The position numbers were made by a program, and so were the translations under genes. Under the pieces are notes generated by a model, which had not been told where the DNA came from, did not search any database, and saw only the letters and a program-made list of their open reading frames with translations. This document shows, in pieces, positions 47,262 to 54,604 of a stretch of 64,000 nucleotides of DNA. The DNA is taken from contig NZ_KZ984440.1 of assembly GCF_003569915.1 (NCBI RefSeq), positions 62,001 through 126,000 of the forward strand, read 5' to 3'. Each line of letters starts with the position of its first letter. Within the stretch, counting starts at the first letter, position 1. This DNA is from Comamonas testosteroni (GTDB lineage: Bacteria; Pseudomonadota; Gammaproteobacteria; Burkholderiales; Burkholderiaceae_C).

Positions 47262-49004
47262 TCAAACTCCTCTGACTTTGCCACCAGCCCGGCGGGTTGC
47301 AGTTGCTGCTTTGTTGCCCCGGGCTTTGGGCGTATTCATTTGCTGCTCTGCTGACAATCTTGCCATGCTCAGCATTTCTCGGGCATGAGCCATGGTTGCA
47401 TCAGACAGATGCTCGCCTCCCAGCATGCGTGCCATTTCCATTTCACGCTCCTCGCCAGTCAGCGGGTCGACGCTGCTGATGGTGGTGTTGGACTTGGGGC
47501 GCTTGGTCACGCGGTAGTGTTGATCGGCATAGGCTGCAACCTGGGGCAGATGAGTCACTGCCAGCACCTGGCGCGATGCGCCCAGGGAGTGCATGAGTCG
47601 GCCCACGGTCTCTGCCACGGCTCCGCCCACGCCGGAATCCACTTCGTCAAAGATGAGTGTTCCAGCTTGGCCCAGTTCGCTGGTTGTCACTGCAATGGCC
47701 AGTGAAATGCGCGACAGCTCACCGCCTGACGCCACCTTGGCAATCGGCTTGGGTGTGGCGCCGGTATGCCCTGCTACCAGGAAAGTCACATTGTCAGTGC
47801 CAGAAGGGCTGGCGGTAGATGCATGCTCCAGCTGCACTTCAAAACGGCCACCTTTCATGCCCAGGCTCTGCATGGATTGCGTGATGGCCCGTGATAAGCG
47901 CGGAGCAGCCAAGGCGCGCTGCTGTGATATCTGGCGGGCCTCAGTTTGATAGCTTTGCAAAGCCGCTTGCTCAGACGCGTGCAGACTATCCACATCGACG
48001 GCCGCGTCGAGCTGGCGGAGCTCCTGTCTCCAGCCTTCGAGCAGGGCAGGCAGCTCCTGAGGCGTGCGTTTATAGCGGCGGGCCAACTGCATCCACAGCG
48101 ACAAGCGTTCATCCAGATCGGCCAGCAGTTCGGGGTCAAGATCGGCGCGGCGAAGATACGCCTGCAGTGAATGACGGGCGTCATGCAACTGGGCGACGCA
48201 GGAGCCCAGTACATCGGCAATATTCTGAAATTCGGGCTCCAGATGCTCTTGATCCAGAAGCAGATGGTGCGCTCTGCCCAAAGGGTTGGCAGCACCTGCA
48301 TCATCGTCTTCCAGTAACTGAAGGCAAGCCTGGGCCGAGTCCATCAAGGTCTGAGCATGGGACAGGCGTGTGTGCTGGGCGTTGAGCTCATCCCACTCGT
48401 CTGCACGGGGTGAGAGCTTGCCCAGCTCTGCAATCTGCCACTGCAGGCGCTCGCGCTCGCGCTGCAGATTGTCTTGGGCAGACAGCGCCTGCTCCAGTGC
48501 TTGGCTGGCGGAGCGCCAATGGCTCCACAGAGTTTTGAGCTCGGCGGTACTAATGCCGCCATAGGTGTCCAACATCGCTCGGGCTGAATCAGGGCGGGTC
48601 AGGCTTTGCCAAGCGTGCTGGCCGTGGATGTCGATCAGTTGCTCACCAAGCTGACGTAGCTGTGTAGCGGTAGCTGGTGTTCCATTGATCCAGGCACGGC
48701 TGCGGCCTTGGTTGTCAATCAGGCGGCGCAACAGCAACTCAGGCTCTTGAGCAAAGCCTGACTCGTCGAGCCAGGGTTGCAGGGATGCCGGGCAGTCAAA
48801 CGCTGCGCAGATATCGGCCTGATTGCAGCCCTCGCGCACCACCTGCGCATCAGCACGAGCACCCAGCACCAACTGCAAAGCGTCAAGCATGATCGATTTG
48901 CCTGCGCCCGTCTCGCCGGTCAGCACCGTGAAGCCAGATTGCCAATCCAGGTCCAGAGACTGCACGATCACAAAGTCCTTCAGGACGATGCGCTTCAAGG
49001 CCAT
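47262..49004 (-). CDS. recN: DNA repair protein RecN
   Basis: A 580-residue SMC-like ATPase in double-strand-break repair. The Walker A is [25 protein letters not shown], the two coiled-coil arms lie in the middle, and the C-terminal signature and Walker B are [14 protein letters not shown] and [12 protein letters not shown]. It begins directly after nadK (ATG at 49004; an overlapping TTG at 49010 is the alternative). Confidence 0.95.
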   Translation of the reverse strand: MALKRIVLKDFVIVQSLDLDWQSGFTVLTGETGAGKSIMLDALQLVLGARADAQVVREGCNQADICAAFDCPASLQPWLDESGFAQEPELLLRRLIDNQGRSRAWINGTPATATQLRQLGEQLIDIHGQHAWQSLTRPDSARAMLDTYGGISTAELKTLWSHWRSASQALEQALSAQDNLQRERERLQWQIAELGKLSPRADEWDELNAQHTRLSHAQTLMDSAQACLQLLEDDDAGAANPLGRAHHLLLDQEHLEPEFQNIADVLGSCVAQLHDARHSLQAYLRRADLDPELLADLDERLSLWMQLARRYKRTPQELPALLEGWRQELRQLDAAVDVDSLHASEQAALQSYQTEARQISQQRALAAPRLSRAITQSMQSLGMKGGRFEVQLEHASTASPSGTDNVTFLVAGHTGATPKPIAKVASGGELSRISLAIAVTTSELGQAGTLIFDEVDSGVGGAVAETVGRLMHSLGASRQVLAVTHLPQVAAYADQHYRVTKRPKSNTTISSVDPLTGEEREMEMARMLGGEHLSDATMAHAREMLSMARLSAEQQMNTPKARGNKAATATRRAGGKVRGV

Positions 49005-49006
49005 GG

Positions 49007-49906
49007 TCAAGAGCCTCCCTCGTTCCAGCCCAGCTTCTTGCGCAGCGTGCTGAAGTAATTCCAGCCCTTGGGATGCAGAAAGTGCACGCTGTGATCAGCC
49101 CGCTTGACCAGAATGCGATCACCATGCTGCAGCGAAGCCAGTGACTGCATGTCGAAATTGGCGCTGACATCACCACGGCCACCCACCACCTCAATCGTGA
49201 CTTCCTGCTGGTCCGACAGCACGATAGGCCGGTTGGACAGGTTATGCGGTGCAATCGGCACCATGACCCAGGCCGGAATCGAGGGGTGGAGCATAGGGCC
49301 GCCCGCTGAAAGCGCATAAGCGGTCGATCCAGTAGGGGTGGCCACAATCAGGCCGTCGGCTCGCTGGTTGGACACGAACTGCCCGCCGACCTCCACGCGC
49401 AACTCCACCATGCCCGAGGTTGAGCCTCGGTTGACCACGACATCGTTCATGGCCTGTGCTTCAAAGACGCAATGCCCATCGCGCATTACCCGAGCATGCA
49501 TCAGTGGGCGCTCATCTTCCTCGTACTCGCCTTGAAGAATGGGCGTGATGGAGGTTTCAAAGTCTTCCAGAGCGATGTCGGTAACAAAGCCCAGGCGACC
49601 CTGATTGATGCCCACCAGCGGTGTGCCATAGCGTGCCAGATGGCGGCTGACGCCCAGCATGGTGCCATCACCACCAACGACCAGACCCAGGTCGCAATAC
49701 TTGCCCAGACCATCCACATCCATGCTGGGGTAGTCGTTCATGCCTGCATAGATGGCTGACTGGGTATCCAGAACCACTTCACACCCGAGGCTGCGCACAT
49801 AGCTGGCAATGCGTTGCAGCGCTGCGCTGGCCGTCGCGGAAGGGGCGCCTGCCGCAGGGGTGTGGTACTTGCCAATCAGGGCAATATGGCGAAACGTGGA
49901 TGTCAT
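49007..49906 (-). CDS. nadK: NAD kinase
   Basis: A 299-residue NAD+ kinase. The family motif [13 protein letters not shown] and the ribose-binding [12 protein letters not shown] and [15 protein letters not shown] are intact. It is the first gene of a leftward run nadK-recN-rapZ-creB-creC-creD and is divergent from hrcA with only 29 bp between the start codons, so the promoters must overlap. Confidence 0.95.
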   Translation of the reverse strand: MTSTFRHIALIGKYHTPAAGAPSATASAALQRIASYVRSLGCEVVLDTQSAIYAGMNDYPSMDVDGLGKYCDLGLVVGGDGTMLGVSRHLARYGTPLVGINQGRLGFVTDIALEDFETSITPILQGEYEEDERPLMHARVMRDGHCVFEAQAMNDVVVNRGSTSGMVELRVEVGGQFVSNQRADGLIVATPTGSTAYALSAGGPMLHPSIPAWVMVPIAPHNLSNRPIVLSDQQEVTIEVVGGRGDVSANFDMQSLASLQHGDRILVKRADHSVHFLHPKGWNYFSTLRKKLGWNEGGS

Positions 49907-49935
49907 CTGGGAAATTACATCATTAAAATGAAATC

Positions 49936-50943
49936 ATGCTCGACGAACGTGCCAAGTTATTGCTCAAAGCGCTGATCGAACGTTATATCGCTGACGGTCA
50001 ACCAGTCGGCTCGCGCACTCTTTCACGTGCATCCGGGCTTGAATTGTCGCCTGCCACCATACGCAATGTAATGGCCGACCTGGAAGAAATGGGGCTGATC
50101 ATCAGCCCTCATACTTCGGCGGGCCGAGTGCCCACAGCCAGAGGCTATCGCCTGTTTGTGGACACCATGCTCACCGCTGACCGGGCTGATCTCGTAACGC
50201 CTGATCTGGTGCCGGAACAGCCGCAGAAGGTCATTGCCAATGCGGCCAATTTGCTTTCCAACCTCTCCCAGTTTGTGGGTGTGGTCATGGTGCCGCGCCG
50301 CAGCTCCGTCTTCAAGCATATCGAGTTTGTACGCCTGTCGGAGCGACGCTTTCTGGTCATCATCGTCTCTCCCGAGGGCGATGTACAGAACCGTGTGATC
50401 TTCACCGATGTGGATTACGACGCCTCGCAACTTGTGGAGGCCTCCAACTTTCTCAACCGCCATTACGCGGGCTTGACGATGGAAGAGGTGCGCGCCCGCA
50501 TCAAAACCGAGGTGGAGCAACTGCGTGGAGAGGTGGCTGACCTCATGCAGGCCGCCGTGAATGTCGGCGCAGAAGTCATGAGTCGCAACGGGCAGGAAGA
50601 CGTCGTGATTGCAGGAGAGCGCAACCTGCTGTCAGTCAGCGATTTCTCCAGCGATATGGGCAATCTGCGCCGCGCTTTTGACCTGTTCGAGCAGAAAACC
50701 CAGATTTTGCGTCTGCTGGACTTCTCCAATCAGGCTGATGGTGTGCGTATCTATATCGGCGGCGAAAGCCAAACCGTGCCCTTTGAAGACCTGTCCGTGG
50801 TCAGTGCACCTTATGAGCTCGATGGCAAGGTCGTGGGCACTCTGGGCGTCATCGGACCCACTCGCATGCATTACGACAAGATGATCCAGATTGTCGATAT
50901 CACATCCAAACTCGTGAGCAATGCTCTGAGCCACAAGCGTTAG
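49936..50943 (+). CDS. hrcA: Heat-inducible transcription repressor HrcA
   Basis: A 335-residue repressor of the CIRCE heat-shock regulon. The N-terminal winged helix ([47 protein letters not shown]) and the GAF-like C-terminal domain with [22 protein letters not shown] are complete. No CIRCE inverted repeat is seen at its own promoter. The chromosomal tRNA(CAU) gene that follows, 53 bp on, marks the prophage border. Confidence 0.95.
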   Translation: MLDERAKLLLKALIERYIADGQPVGSRTLSRASGLELSPATIRNVMADLEEMGLIISPHTSAGRVPTARGYRLFVDTMLTADRADLVTPDLVPEQPQKVIANAANLLSNLSQFVGVVMVPRRSSVFKHIEFVRLSERRFLVIIVSPEGDVQNRVIFTDVDYDASQLVEASNFLNRHYAGLTMEEVRARIKTEVEQLRGEVADLMQAAVNVGAEVMSRNGQEDVVIAGERNLLSVSDFSSDMGNLRRAFDLFEQKTQILRLLDFSNQADGVRIYIGGESQTVPFEDLSVVSAPYELDGKVVGTLGVIGPTRMHYDKMIQIVDITSKLVSNALSHKR

Positions 50944-50995
50944 GCTCTACAATGGCAGAGTTTTTCTGGTGGCAGCCACGGCTGTTGTCAGTGTT

Positions 50996-51034
50996 GGGGC
51001 GTTAGCTCAGTTGGTTAGAGCAGAGGACTCATAA
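50996..51034 (+). pseudogene. 5' half of the chromosomal tRNA(CAU) gene, cut by prophage integration (attL side)
   Basis: GGGGCGT acceptor strand, TA, D-arm GCTC/GAGC, A, anticodon stem GAGGA and loop CTCATAA (anticodon CAT) match a normal tRNA(CAU), probably Ile2, up to base 38. The expected TCCTT stem strand, T-arm and acceptor 3' strand do not follow; instead GAGTATGTTT begins. The missing half should lie at the other end of the element, outside the window. Confidence 0.88.
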
Positions 51035-51102
51035 GAGTATGTTTTAACCAACAATCTAAAGATTTAACTTATATAAATCAATGAGTTGGGTCTCGAGTTG
51101 CT

Positions 51103-51165
51103 GTGGAAAATGAATTCATTTTTCCACTATTTTTCCAGACCTTAAGCGGTTGGGTTCTGGAAAAA
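51103..51165. repeat. Two TTTTTCCA inverted repeats next to the integration site
   Basis: GTGGAAAA/TTTTTCCAC (51103-51127, centred on GAATTC) and TTTTTCCAGA/TTCTGGAAAAA (51130-51165) lie 70-130 bp inside the prophage border. Such arrays close to an att core often bind integrase arms or an excision factor; that is an inference. Confidence 0.55.
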
Positions 51166-51263
51166 TCCGCAAGGCAATCTCGCCATCAATTACGAAAATT
51201 TTTGACCCTCTGTTCTGTGGTATCTTCAGAGGCTGCACCCTCTTTTCGGGGAGAGGTGCTGTT

Positions 51264-51600
51264 GGGGGCTTAGCTCATGCTTGGTTAGAGCAGCGGACTT
51301 AAGCCGTGCAGTAAGTCTTTGATTTCAAAGATTAAAATGCACAAAAATGGGTTGCATTCGGGTAAGTTTGCTCTGCCTGGGTGTAGAACTGCTCAAATTC
51401 GGGGAACCCTCTGCGCTGAAAAGCGCGTGGCAATCCCGAGCGAAGCCCGAGAAATCGGGAACGTGTAGAGACTGGATGGGCAGGCCGTAAAGGCAAGGGA
51501 CAGTCCAGACCACGAACCTCTCTATATAGAGGGGGCGGCGAAAGCCGAAGTGGTAAGCATAATCCGTTGGTGCCCGGTTCGACTCCGGGAGCCCCTACCA
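51264..51600 (+). tRNA. Prophage tRNA(CAU), probably Ile2, interrupted by a group I intron
   Basis: Exon 1 (51264-51299) gives acceptor GGGGGCT, D-arm GCTC/GAGC, anticodon stem GCGGA and loop bases C32-U33. Exon 2 (51558-51600) gives CATAA, stem TCCGT, variable loop TGGTG, T-arm CCCGG-TTCGACT-CCGGG, acceptor AGCCCCT, A73 and an encoded CCA. Joining them yields a complete type I cloverleaf with loop CUCAUAA, that is, anticodon CAU. The five-base variable loop TGGTG resembles tRNA-Ile2 more than elongator Met. It would replace the chromosomal gene broken by the prophage. Confidence 0.92.
51300..51557 (+). ncRNA. Group I self-splicing intron (258 nt, IC3-like) between U33 and C34
   Basis: Conserved core elements are visible: P3 CTGCTC (51389-51394) with GGGCAG (51478-51483); the P4 region CTCAAATTCGGGG with CAATCCCGAGC; P7 GACTG (51470-51474) with CAGTC (51501-51505) in the block GTGTAGAGACTGGATGGGCAG; P8 GCC-GTAAA-GGC. 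The guide is ATG-GGTT at 51347-51353: GGTT pairs with the 5' exon as P1 (U33-G wobble at the splice site) and ATG pairs with the 3' exon CAU as P10. The last intron base is G. The core closely resembles the Azoarcus tRNA-Ile intron. No homing endonuclease is encoded. Confidence 0.92.
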
Positions 51601-51612
51601 GACTGAGACGAA

Positions 51613-51645
51613 GGCGATACCTGTTCACGCGGGTGTCGCCTTTTT
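51613..51645 (+). terminator. Terminator of the intron-bearing tRNA
   Basis: GGCGATACC and GGGTGTCGCC arms followed by TTTTT, 12 bp after the CCA end. Confidence 0.82.
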
Positions 51646-51720
51646 CGCGTCTGTGCGTTGTATTTTTGAGGATGGCGTGTGAGTGAGGCGAAAGCCGGGC
51701 AGCTTTTGTGTGGTGCATAA

Positions 51721-51738
51721 GAAGCCCGCCAGGGCTTC
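51721..51738 (-). terminator. Terminator of the leftmost prophage gene
   Basis: GAAGCCC-GCCA-GGGCTTC hairpin with TTCTTATG on the minus strand, overlapping the stop of the 99-residue gene. Confidence 0.6.
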
Positions 51739-52036
51739 AGCCTTCAAAGTCCTGCTTGAGCTTCTCCAGGAAGGACTGGCCTGTCTTGGAGCGCAGGAAG
51801 CGAATCAAGCTCGAGCGGTTAACCGCGGGAACTGAATAGTCGCGCGTGGCGTTCTTGCCCTTGCCCTTGCACTTGGCGGTCACGACGATGCGGCCGTGAG
51901 GCTGGAACCGGTCGAAGTAGAGCGTAAAGTTGCCGGTGCCGAGCAGGGCTACCAGGGTGTTCTGCTCCTCCCTGCGCTGGTTACGGTTGTGTCGGAAGTC
52001 CGAGATGAGTAGGTGCAGGTCGTGGCGCAGTGACAT
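51737..52036 (-). CDS. Hypothetical prophage protein (99 aa)
   Basis: A basic 99-residue protein (MSLRHDLHLLISDFRHNRNQ at the start; central segment GRIVVTAKCKGKGKNATRDY). It is probably soluble and may bind nucleic acid, judged only from charge. A copy of the prophage promoter motif (52067-52090) lies about 30 bp ahead of the ATG and a terminator overlaps the stop, so it forms a single-gene unit. I do not recognise a family. Confidence 0.65.
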   Translation of the reverse strand: MSLRHDLHLLISDFRHNRNQRREEQNTLVALLGTGNFTLYFDRFQPHGRIVVTAKCKGKGKNATRDYSVPAVNRSSLIRFLRSKTGQSFLEKLKQDFEG

Positions 52037-52066
52037 TGCTCAATCGATACGAAGTTGATGATGCTT

Positions 52067-52090
52067 CGTATATAGAGCTGCTCTTATATA
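52067..52090 (-). promoter_or_regulatory. Prophage promoter motif, copy 1
   Basis: Minus-strand TATATAAGAGCAGC-TCTATATACG, a diverged copy with a three-base longer centre, 31 bp ahead of the 99-residue gene. Confidence 0.6.
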
Positions 52091-52098
52091 GGGTACCC

Positions 52099-52117
52099 AT
52101 GCACCAAGTCAGAGCTG
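52099..52117. repeat. 19-bp direct repeat, copy 1
   Basis: ATGCACCAAGTCAGAGCTG, identical to 56307-56325. Both lie just ahead of a prophage promoter motif in minus orientation. Confidence 0.7.
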
Positions 52118-52162
52118 CAGGGGAGCCGCAACCGCTGGGCTCAGCTGAACTTTGAGGAGCCT

Positions 52163-52200
52163 AAAAAGCGTAGACCCCGGAGGCGGAGCCATCGGGGTCT
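52163..52200 (-). terminator. Terminator-like hairpin
   Basis: On the minus strand AGACCCCG and CGGGGTCT arms are followed by ACGCTTTTT. It follows the 45-residue membrane peptide gene and would end the three-gene unit that starts at 53100. Confidence 0.65.
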
Positions 52201-52291
52201 GTGCGGTGTTCGAATTGTTCAGAGCGTAGCCTGTCTCGTCTAGCTGCCGCCGGAGCGGCAGTTGGGCGAGGCGGGCGGCCCTTGGGGCGGG

Positions 52292-52429
52292 CTACCCTCG
52301 GGAGCCGAGCCAGATTCCCCAGGCGATGAAAAGCAAGAGCGGCACGAGCCCCAGCAAGAACTGCCACCAAGTCCCACCCGCAAAGGCGCCCGGGAAGTCG
52401 GTCAGGAGCATCATCGTTATCACCGTCAT
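52292..52429 (-). CDS. Small single-span membrane protein (45 aa)
   Basis: The frame starts MTVITMMLLTDFPGAFAGG and continues into a hydrophobic segment WQFLLGLVPLLLFIAWGIWL, ending LGSRG and a TAG. The size and single membrane helix fit a small phage membrane protein such as a holin-like or exclusion peptide, but no family is recognised. A longer overlapping frame (52161-52445) has a poor, Arg/Ala-rich composition and is less likely. It lies downstream of the 103-residue gene across a hairpin. Confidence 0.5.
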   Translation of the reverse strand: MTVITMMLLTDFPGAFAGGTWWQFLLGLVPLLLFIAWGIWLGSRG

Positions 52430-52440
52430 GCTTGAAAGAT

Positions 52441-52464
52441 AACACACCGCCTCGGCGGTGTGTT
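52441..52464. other. Perfect hairpin between two small prophage genes
   Basis: AACACACCGCC-TC-GGCGGTGTGTT is an eleven-base-pair palindrome with no long T-run. It may be a partial terminator or processing site after the 103-residue gene. Confidence 0.6.
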
Positions 52465-52480
52465 AGTCACTTACTTGGTG

Positions 52481-52792
52481 TCAGCCGGGCAGGCCCGCTC
52501 GGTACTTCTGCATCGCAATGCCTGTGGCTGCTTCGAACGCTTCCTTCGCGGTTTTGTGGCGGAACTTCAAGTCTGTGCTCGCGGAGTAGCCAGCGGTGTA
52601 CTGGAAGAAGCCGTTCTGGTCTTTGCCAATTCGCGAGTCACTGCCTCCGGCTTCCAGCGCGGCATTGACCGTGGCCACCGTGCAGCGCGTCGGGGTCTTG
52701 AACTTGCTGACTTTCAGCAGCGCAAGCTCTTTCTGCATCTCAGCGATGCGCTTCTTCAAAAAGTCGATTCGGTTAATTTTGGTTGTCTTCAT
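52481..52792 (-). CDS. Hypothetical prophage protein with N-terminal coiled coil (103 aa)
   Basis: A 103-residue protein whose first 30 residues (FLKKRIAEMQKELALLK) form a likely coiled coil, followed by a mixed segment ending FRHKTAKEAFEAATGIAMQKYRAG. It starts 2 bp after the stop of the upstream 101-residue gene with a TGGAG ribosome site, so the two are translationally coupled. A DNA- or protein-binding role is possible but nothing is recognised. Confidence 0.65.
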   Translation of the reverse strand: MKTTKINRIDFLKKRIAEMQKELALLKVSKFKTPTRCTVATVNAALEAGGSDSRIGKDQNGFFQYTAGYSASTDLKFRHKTAKEAFEAATGIAMQKYRAGLPG

Positions 52793-52794
52793 CT

Positions 52795-53100
52795 TTAGTC
52801 TCCATCGTGGTATTGGAATGTCAGGGAGCAGCTGGGTGCTAGCGTCATCAGCACTCCTGTCTCGAATGCCGCAACTCGCTCGGGGCGGACTGTGCCAACG
52901 ACAACAAAGCGGAGGTGCTTAACGCCGGCTGCGTTTGCCTTCAGGCCGCAGAGCTTGCCCATCTCGAAGGTAACCTCCGCGGTAAGCTCGTCTACCCTGT
53001 CGCCCCAGAGGACTAGGGGCCCCCGGGTGGCTTCTTCCCACTTATCGCGCCAGCCTATTTTCCCGATACGCCAGCCGGGCCCGGAGTTTTGGTGTGCCAT
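52795..53100 (-). CDS. Hypothetical prophage protein (101 aa)
   Basis: A 101-residue protein (MAHQNSGPGWRIGKIGWRD at the start, then FEMGKLCGLKANAAGVKHLRFVVVGTVRPERVAAFETGVL). It has an ACTGGAGAC ribosome site and is the first gene behind prophage promoter copy 2. No family recognised. Confidence 0.65.
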   Translation of the reverse strand: MAHQNSGPGWRIGKIGWRDKWEEATRGPLVLWGDRVDELTAEVTFEMGKLCGLKANAAGVKHLRFVVVGTVRPERVAAFETGVLMTLAPSCSLTFQYHDGD

Positions 53101-53135
53101 CGTTGTCTCCAGTGAAAAATGAGTTGCTGATACTT

Positions 53136-53156
53136 CGTATAGCGACGTGTTTTAAA
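53136..53156 (-). promoter_or_regulatory. Prophage promoter motif, copy 2
   Basis: Minus-strand TTTAAAACACGTCGCTATACG, 35 bp before the ATG of the 101-residue gene. Confidence 0.75.
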
Positions 53157-53163
53157 TGGGGGC

Positions 53164-53805
53164 ATGCGACACAATGCGGGAATGGACCCGAATGACTACC
53201 CAGCAAAATCACTCGTAGTACAAGCTCGCCTAAACAAGTTGGGGCTAACCCCGGCACGACTTCAGCTGATAGGGGCCTTTGTTGTCGCTTACGGACTCTT
53301 TGAGACCGGGCTCGAGCGCGCACTTTGGGCGTTGACAGAAACGAGCGTTAAGGGAATTCGTCCATTCACTGAGCAGATGTCCCAGGAGAAGCAATTCGCT
53401 CGGCTGGGGGAAGGGAGTCCTAAGCTGAGCCCTGAGTGCAATGCTGTACTTAAGGTAGCGGCACAGGTGGCGGTGGACCTATCCGAGTATCGCAATAGTC
53501 TTTTCCACGGATGCCTGATGACATTTGGGCAGGACGGTTCGCCTTCCTTCATGAAGAATCCGGGGTGGAGCGGAGAGCAGCGTAAGAAGCGAATAGGCGA
53601 TGCGTTCTTGGAGGAGCCAATTCAAGACCTAGTTCTGCTTGCTGCCTGGACTTTGGCACGCGCGGTGCAATTGGCAGCTAAAGCTATGGCTGAGCCCGAG
53701 TATCAGCCTATGCTGGCGGAACTTAGTGCGGACGTTGCAAGGGCTCGGAGCTATGCAAGCGAAGCTCGTCACTTAGGCGCGCTAATGAACGACGAGCGCT
53801 ATTAA
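53164..53805 (+). CDS. Hypothetical rightward prophage protein (213 aa), possible moron gene
   Basis: A 213-residue, mostly helical protein. The first part (ARLQLIGAFVVAYGLFETGLERALWAL) has a mildly hydrophobic helix; the centre has LSEYRNSLFHGCLMTF, which recalls the Arg-x4-6-His pattern of HEPN-type or abortive-infection helical proteins, although that is a weak resemblance. It is one of only two rightward genes among leftward ones, lacks the prophage promoter motif in its orientation and is less GC-rich, as expected of an independently expressed cargo gene. The start could be Met7 at 53182. Confidence 0.65.
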   Translation: MRHNAGMDPNDYPAKSLVVQARLNKLGLTPARLQLIGAFVVAYGLFETGLERALWALTETSVKGIRPFTEQMSQEKQFARLGEGSPKLSPECNAVLKVAAQVAVDLSEYRNSLFHGCLMTFGQDGSPSFMKNPGWSGEQRKKRIGDAFLEEPIQDLVLLAAWTLARAVQLAAKAMAEPEYQPMLAELSADVARARSYASEARHLGALMNDERY

Positions 53806-53806
53806 G

Positions 53807-53832
53807 GCACAAAGCCCCCGGAGGGGCTGTGC
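53807..53832. terminator. Hairpin between convergent prophage genes
   Basis: GCACAAAGCCCC-CGGA-GGGGCTGTGC; on the minus strand it ends GGGGCTTTGTGCC. It may terminate both neighbours. Confidence 0.5.
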
Positions 53833-53857
53833 TCTAGTCAACGGGATTGGAGACAAA

Positions 53858-54505
53858 TCAGCTTCGGCGGTAGCCCTTTTCAGGCAAATCGGCGTAGGCC
53901 AGGATTGCGTCAATGAAGCCGAACCACTCTTGTTGATTGTCGAAGTCGATGCGGATTACACGGTGCAGGTCGTTGCCGATTTCGACGTGGAACCCTTCTT
54001 CGTAGGGCTCTACCGGGGCAACCAGAGTCCACTCAACGTCCACGTAGGGGGTCCATTGTGAGTACAAAGGGTCGCCACTCGATAGGCTCGGGCGGTGGAG
54101 CGTGAGGCGGTCACGGAAAAACTTCGAGTTAATCAAGCCGTGCTCCATGAGCGCATCCATCTCGCTGAGAGCTGGCGAAGGACGCTCGGAACAGCCGTCC
54201 TCCAGGCTCTGATGGGCCATTCGGCACAGCTCAAGAGCGCCGGCCAGCATCTCGTTGGTGTGAGAGCCAACGGCGAAACCAAAGACGTGCTCCCACAGGA
54301 AATCCTTCCGGTAGACGACAAACATGTCGCTGCTGTGGAAAATCTGCAGGAACGCATCCCTGGCTGCCTTGCGAACGGCTCGCGATTCCTCGGACTTAAG
54401 GTTTGGGCACTTGTGGTTTACCCAGAAGGAGCGAGGGTTCTCGCGAAGCTCGTCCTGAGGCGGGACGGAGGAGGGGCGCTGGAAGGGGTAGTATAGGAGT
54501 TGCAT
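53858..54505 (-). CDS. Hypothetical prophage protein (215 aa), paralogue of the 54605 gene
   Basis: A 215-residue soluble protein (MQLLYYPFQRPSSVPPQDEL at the start). Its C-terminal end EWFGFIDAILAYADLPEKG resembles AWLGFVDAVLAFAANHEM near the end of the gene at 54605, and both have a GLI...F segment about 60-90 residues earlier, suggesting an old duplication. It stands alone behind promoter copy 3 with a GAGAGAG ribosome site. Function unknown. Confidence 0.7.
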   Translation of the reverse strand: MQLLYYPFQRPSSVPPQDELRENPRSFWVNHKCPNLKSEESRAVRKAARDAFLQIFHSSDMFVVYRKDFLWEHVFGFAVGSHTNEMLAGALELCRMAHQSLEDGCSERPSPALSEMDALMEHGLINSKFFRDRLTLHRPSLSSGDPLYSQWTPYVDVEWTLVAPVEPYEEGFHVEIGNDLHRVIRIDFDNQQEWFGFIDAILAYADLPEKGYRRS

Positions 54506-54535
54506 GTTCTCTCTCAGGAGAAGTTGTACATACCT

Positions 54536-54556
54536 CGTATAGCAACCGGTTTTATA
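54536..54556 (-). promoter_or_regulatory. Prophage promoter motif, copy 3
   Basis: Minus-strand TATAAAACCGGTTGCTATACG, the best consensus copy, 30 bp before the 215-residue gene. Confidence 0.8.
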
Positions 54557-54575
54557 CGCACTGGGTTGTGTGCAA

Positions 54576-54600
54576 ATAAAAAGCCTCCGCGAGGGAGGCT
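54576..54600 (-). terminator. Rho-independent terminator after the 54605 gene
   Basis: On the minus strand AGCCTCC-CTCG-CGGAGGCT is followed by TTTTATTT, directly after the stop and just ahead of promoter copy 3. Confidence 0.85.
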
Positions 54601-54604
54601 GGGG

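Noticed and set aside
51264-51310. Reading the phage tRNA as uninterrupted tRNA-Leu(UAA) from CTTAA
   Set aside because: tRNA-Leu has a long variable arm, whereas the 3' exon has a five-base variable loop; only removal of 51300-51557 gives a paired anticodon stem and a G at the intron end.
50996-51600. The two tRNA pieces (50996 half and 51558 half) as one gene with a very long intron
   Set aside because: The acceptor strands GGGGCGT and AGCCCCT do not pair fully and the anticodon stem has a mismatch, while the 51264 exon pairs well with the 51558 exon.
51332-51718. Minus-strand 128-residue frame over the intron
   Set aside because: It lies across the intron and the tRNA 3' exon; its composition is not protein-like and it has no promoter motif.
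52161-52445. Minus-strand 94-residue frame
   Set aside because: It is rich in Arg/Ala/Pro, runs through a terminator hairpin and overlaps the more convincing 45-residue membrane peptide.
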